NCBI GenBank assembly: GCA_028822935.1
Contig: JAPKCM010000031.1
Location: 1 to 54,251, forward strand
DNA: 54,251 nucleotides
Direction: 5' to 3'
Origin: Akkermansiaceae bacterium
Lineage (GTDB): Bacteria; Verrucomicrobiota; Verrucomicrobiia; Verrucomicrobiales; Akkermansiaceae
The notes below the pieces were generated by a model. It was not told the origin of the DNA and ran no database searches. It saw nothing but the letters and a program-made list of their open reading frames with translations. Below are positions 53,347-54,251 of this stretch, piece after piece. Made by a program: the position numbers and the translations under genes. Within the stretch, counting starts at the first letter, position 1. Every line of letters starts with the position of its first letter.

Positions 53347-54251
53347 ATGCCCAACTCCTCTGCGCCCATCTTCCAAGGCTGCATCCCCGCCCTCATGACT
53401 CCCTGCAATGCGCAGGGAGAGATCAACTACGAGGCTCTCGTCGCCACCGCACAAGAGCTCATCTCCCAAGGAATGCGAGCCGTCGTCTATTGCGGTTCCA
53501 TGGGCGACTGGCCCCTCCTTACCGATGCCCAACGCCAGGAAGGAGTCCGCCGTCTTGTCGAAGCCGGTGTCCCGGTCGTCGTCGGCACTGGAGCCCAGAA
53601 TACCAAAATCGCGGCCGAGCACGCCGCTCATGCCCGTGAGGTCGGAGCTCACGGCCTCATGGTCATCCCCCGGGTCCTCTCCCGCGGCTCCGCACCTGCC
53701 GCCCAGCGAAATCATTTCAGCGCCATTTTAGAAGCGGGAGGAGATCTTCCCGCCGTCATTTACAACAGCCCCTACTACGGCTTCGAAACGAAAGCGGATC
53801 TCTTTTTCTCTCTCCGCGAGCAGTTCTCATCCCTCGTCGGCTTCAAGGAATTCGGAGGAGCATCCTCCCTGAGCTACGCGGCCGAAAACATCACCTCACT
53901 CGACGAATCAGTCATCCTCATGGCCGGAGTCGACACCCAGGTCTTCCACGGCTTCGTCAATTGCGGAGCCACCGGAGCCATCACCGGAGTGGGCAATGCA
54001 CTCCCAAAAGAGATTCTCCGCTTCGTCGCACTCTGCCAATCAGCCGCAACTGGAAATCAACAAGACCGACGCTGGGCCCTCGAACTCACCGAAGCACTCA
54101 CCGTCCTTTCAACCTTCGACGAAGGCCCTGACCTTGTCCTCTTTTACAAGGAACTCATGGTCCTCGAGGGTCACGGCGCCTACTTGCATCAAATCTACGG
54201 AAACGACCAGCTCAGCCCCAGCCAAAAGCAGTTCCTCCACACCCAGTGGCG
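53347..54251 (+). CDS. DapA-family lyase, probable 4-hydroxy-1-pyrroline-2-carboxylate deaminase (3' end outside window)
   Basis: The frame is open from ATG 53347 to the window end, giving 301 residues of a DHDPS/N-acetylneuraminate-lyase-type TIM barrel. The catalytic Tyr lies in AVIYNSPYYGF and the Schiff-base Lys in LVGFKEFGGAS. Segments such as VVYCGSMGDWPLL, MVIPRVLSRGS, GFVNCGATGAITGVGN and STFDEGPDLVLFYK match, as I recall them, the deaminase of the trans-4-hydroxyproline pathway (LhpC/HypD type), which makes 2-oxoglutarate semialdehyde. True dihydrodipicolinate synthase is the less likely alternative, because the substrate-loop sequence differs. A divergent AraC regulator is also typical of hydroxyproline clusters. 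Confidence 0.85.
   Translation, partial: MPNSSAPIFQGCIPALMTPCNAQGEINYEALVATAQELISQGMRAVVYCGSMGDWPLLTDAQRQEGVRRLVEAGVPVVVGTGAQNTKIAAEHAAHAREVGAHGLMVIPRVLSRGSAPAAQRNHFSAILEAGGDLPAVIYNSPYYGFETKADLFFSLREQFSSLVGFKEFGGASSLSYAAENITSLDESVILMAGVDTQVFHGFVNCGATGAITGVGNALPKEILRFVALCQSAATGNQQDRRWALELTEALTVLSTFDEGPDLVLFYKELMVLEGHGAYLHQIYGNDQLSPSQKQFLHTQW

Noticed and set aside
52519-53715. Longer form of the AraC regulator starting at 53715
   Set aside because: The extra 155 residues overlap the divergent DapA-family gene in antisense and look like translated shadow; the PAS domain starts soon after the ATG at 53250.
1-54251. CRISPR array, tRNA, rRNA or phage genes
   Set aside because: Looked for in all intergenic stretches; no regularly spaced repeats, cloverleaf-like sequences or phage structural motifs were seen.

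Overview
The window reads as a chromosomal segment of a Verrucomicrobiota bacterium, most likely in or near the Verrucomicrobiales. The evidence is the combination of Tat-exported DUF1501 proteins paired with DUF1549/DUF1553 (Planctomycete-cytochrome-type) proteins, formylglycine sulfatases, very large secreted lamin-tail/CotH proteins, a DUF1080 protein and a PQQ-type beta-propeller. No rRNA, tRNA, CRISPR array, intact transposase or phage module was found. The assignment is inference from gene content, not from a marker gene.

Layout. 1-6.3 kb: tail of a DUF1501 gene, a MATE exporter, and two divergent sulfatases flanking the essential GTPase gene engB. 6.4-16.6 kb (minus): an operon-like block of a 2092-residue lamin-tail/CotH protein, a DUF1549/DUF1553 protein and a DUF1501 protein. 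16.7-19.1 kb: a decayed cytochrome c and a secreted thrombospondin-3/LamG protein. 19.2-25.8 kb: a Sel1 remnant, two DEAD-box RNA helicases, yaaA, a small membrane protein, a charged coiled-coil protein and a beta-propeller protein. 26-31.2 kb: an M24 peptidase followed by an orphan aminotransferase tail, then a second DUF1549/DUF1553 + DUF1501 pair. 31.2-36.6 kb: a convergent 1473-residue CotH/lamin-tail protein and a DUF1080 protein. 36.7-42 kb (minus): an L-rhamnose operon (bifunctional aldolase/dehydrogenase, an Mqo-family oxidoreductase, rhamnulokinase) whose upstream gene survives only as a 29-residue tail fused to a broken DUF1549 gene. 43.1-46.2 kb: lepA, then truncated DUF1963 and DUF2207 genes. 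46.5-52.5 kb: a second 2-kiloresidue CotH/lamin-tail paralogue. 52.5 kb to the end: a PAS-AraC regulator divergent from a DapA-family gene that looks like the hydroxyproline-pathway deaminase.

How the parts fit. Much of the content points to growth on polysaccharides and glycoproteins. Sulfatases, DUF1080 and DUF1501/DUF1553 proteins would act outside the cytoplasm. Rhamnose would be split to dihydroxyacetone phosphate and L-lactate, with the Mqo-family enzyme plausibly taking L-lactate to pyruvate. The last two genes suggest hydroxyproline use. Both intact DUF1553-DUF1501 pairs sit next to a giant lamin-tail/CotH protein, which makes that trio the best candidate for an uncharacterised extracytoplasmic system.

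The intergenic DNA is unusual. It carries about ten copies of a short repeat of the AACCACGGAT type, all in one orientation, and three copies of a second 30-base repeat. It also holds several gene-end remnants (cytochrome c, Sel1, class IV aminotransferase, probable rhaI, DUF2207, possible HutD). Most start codons are preceded by pyrimidine-rich leaders without a Shine-Dalgarno sequence.
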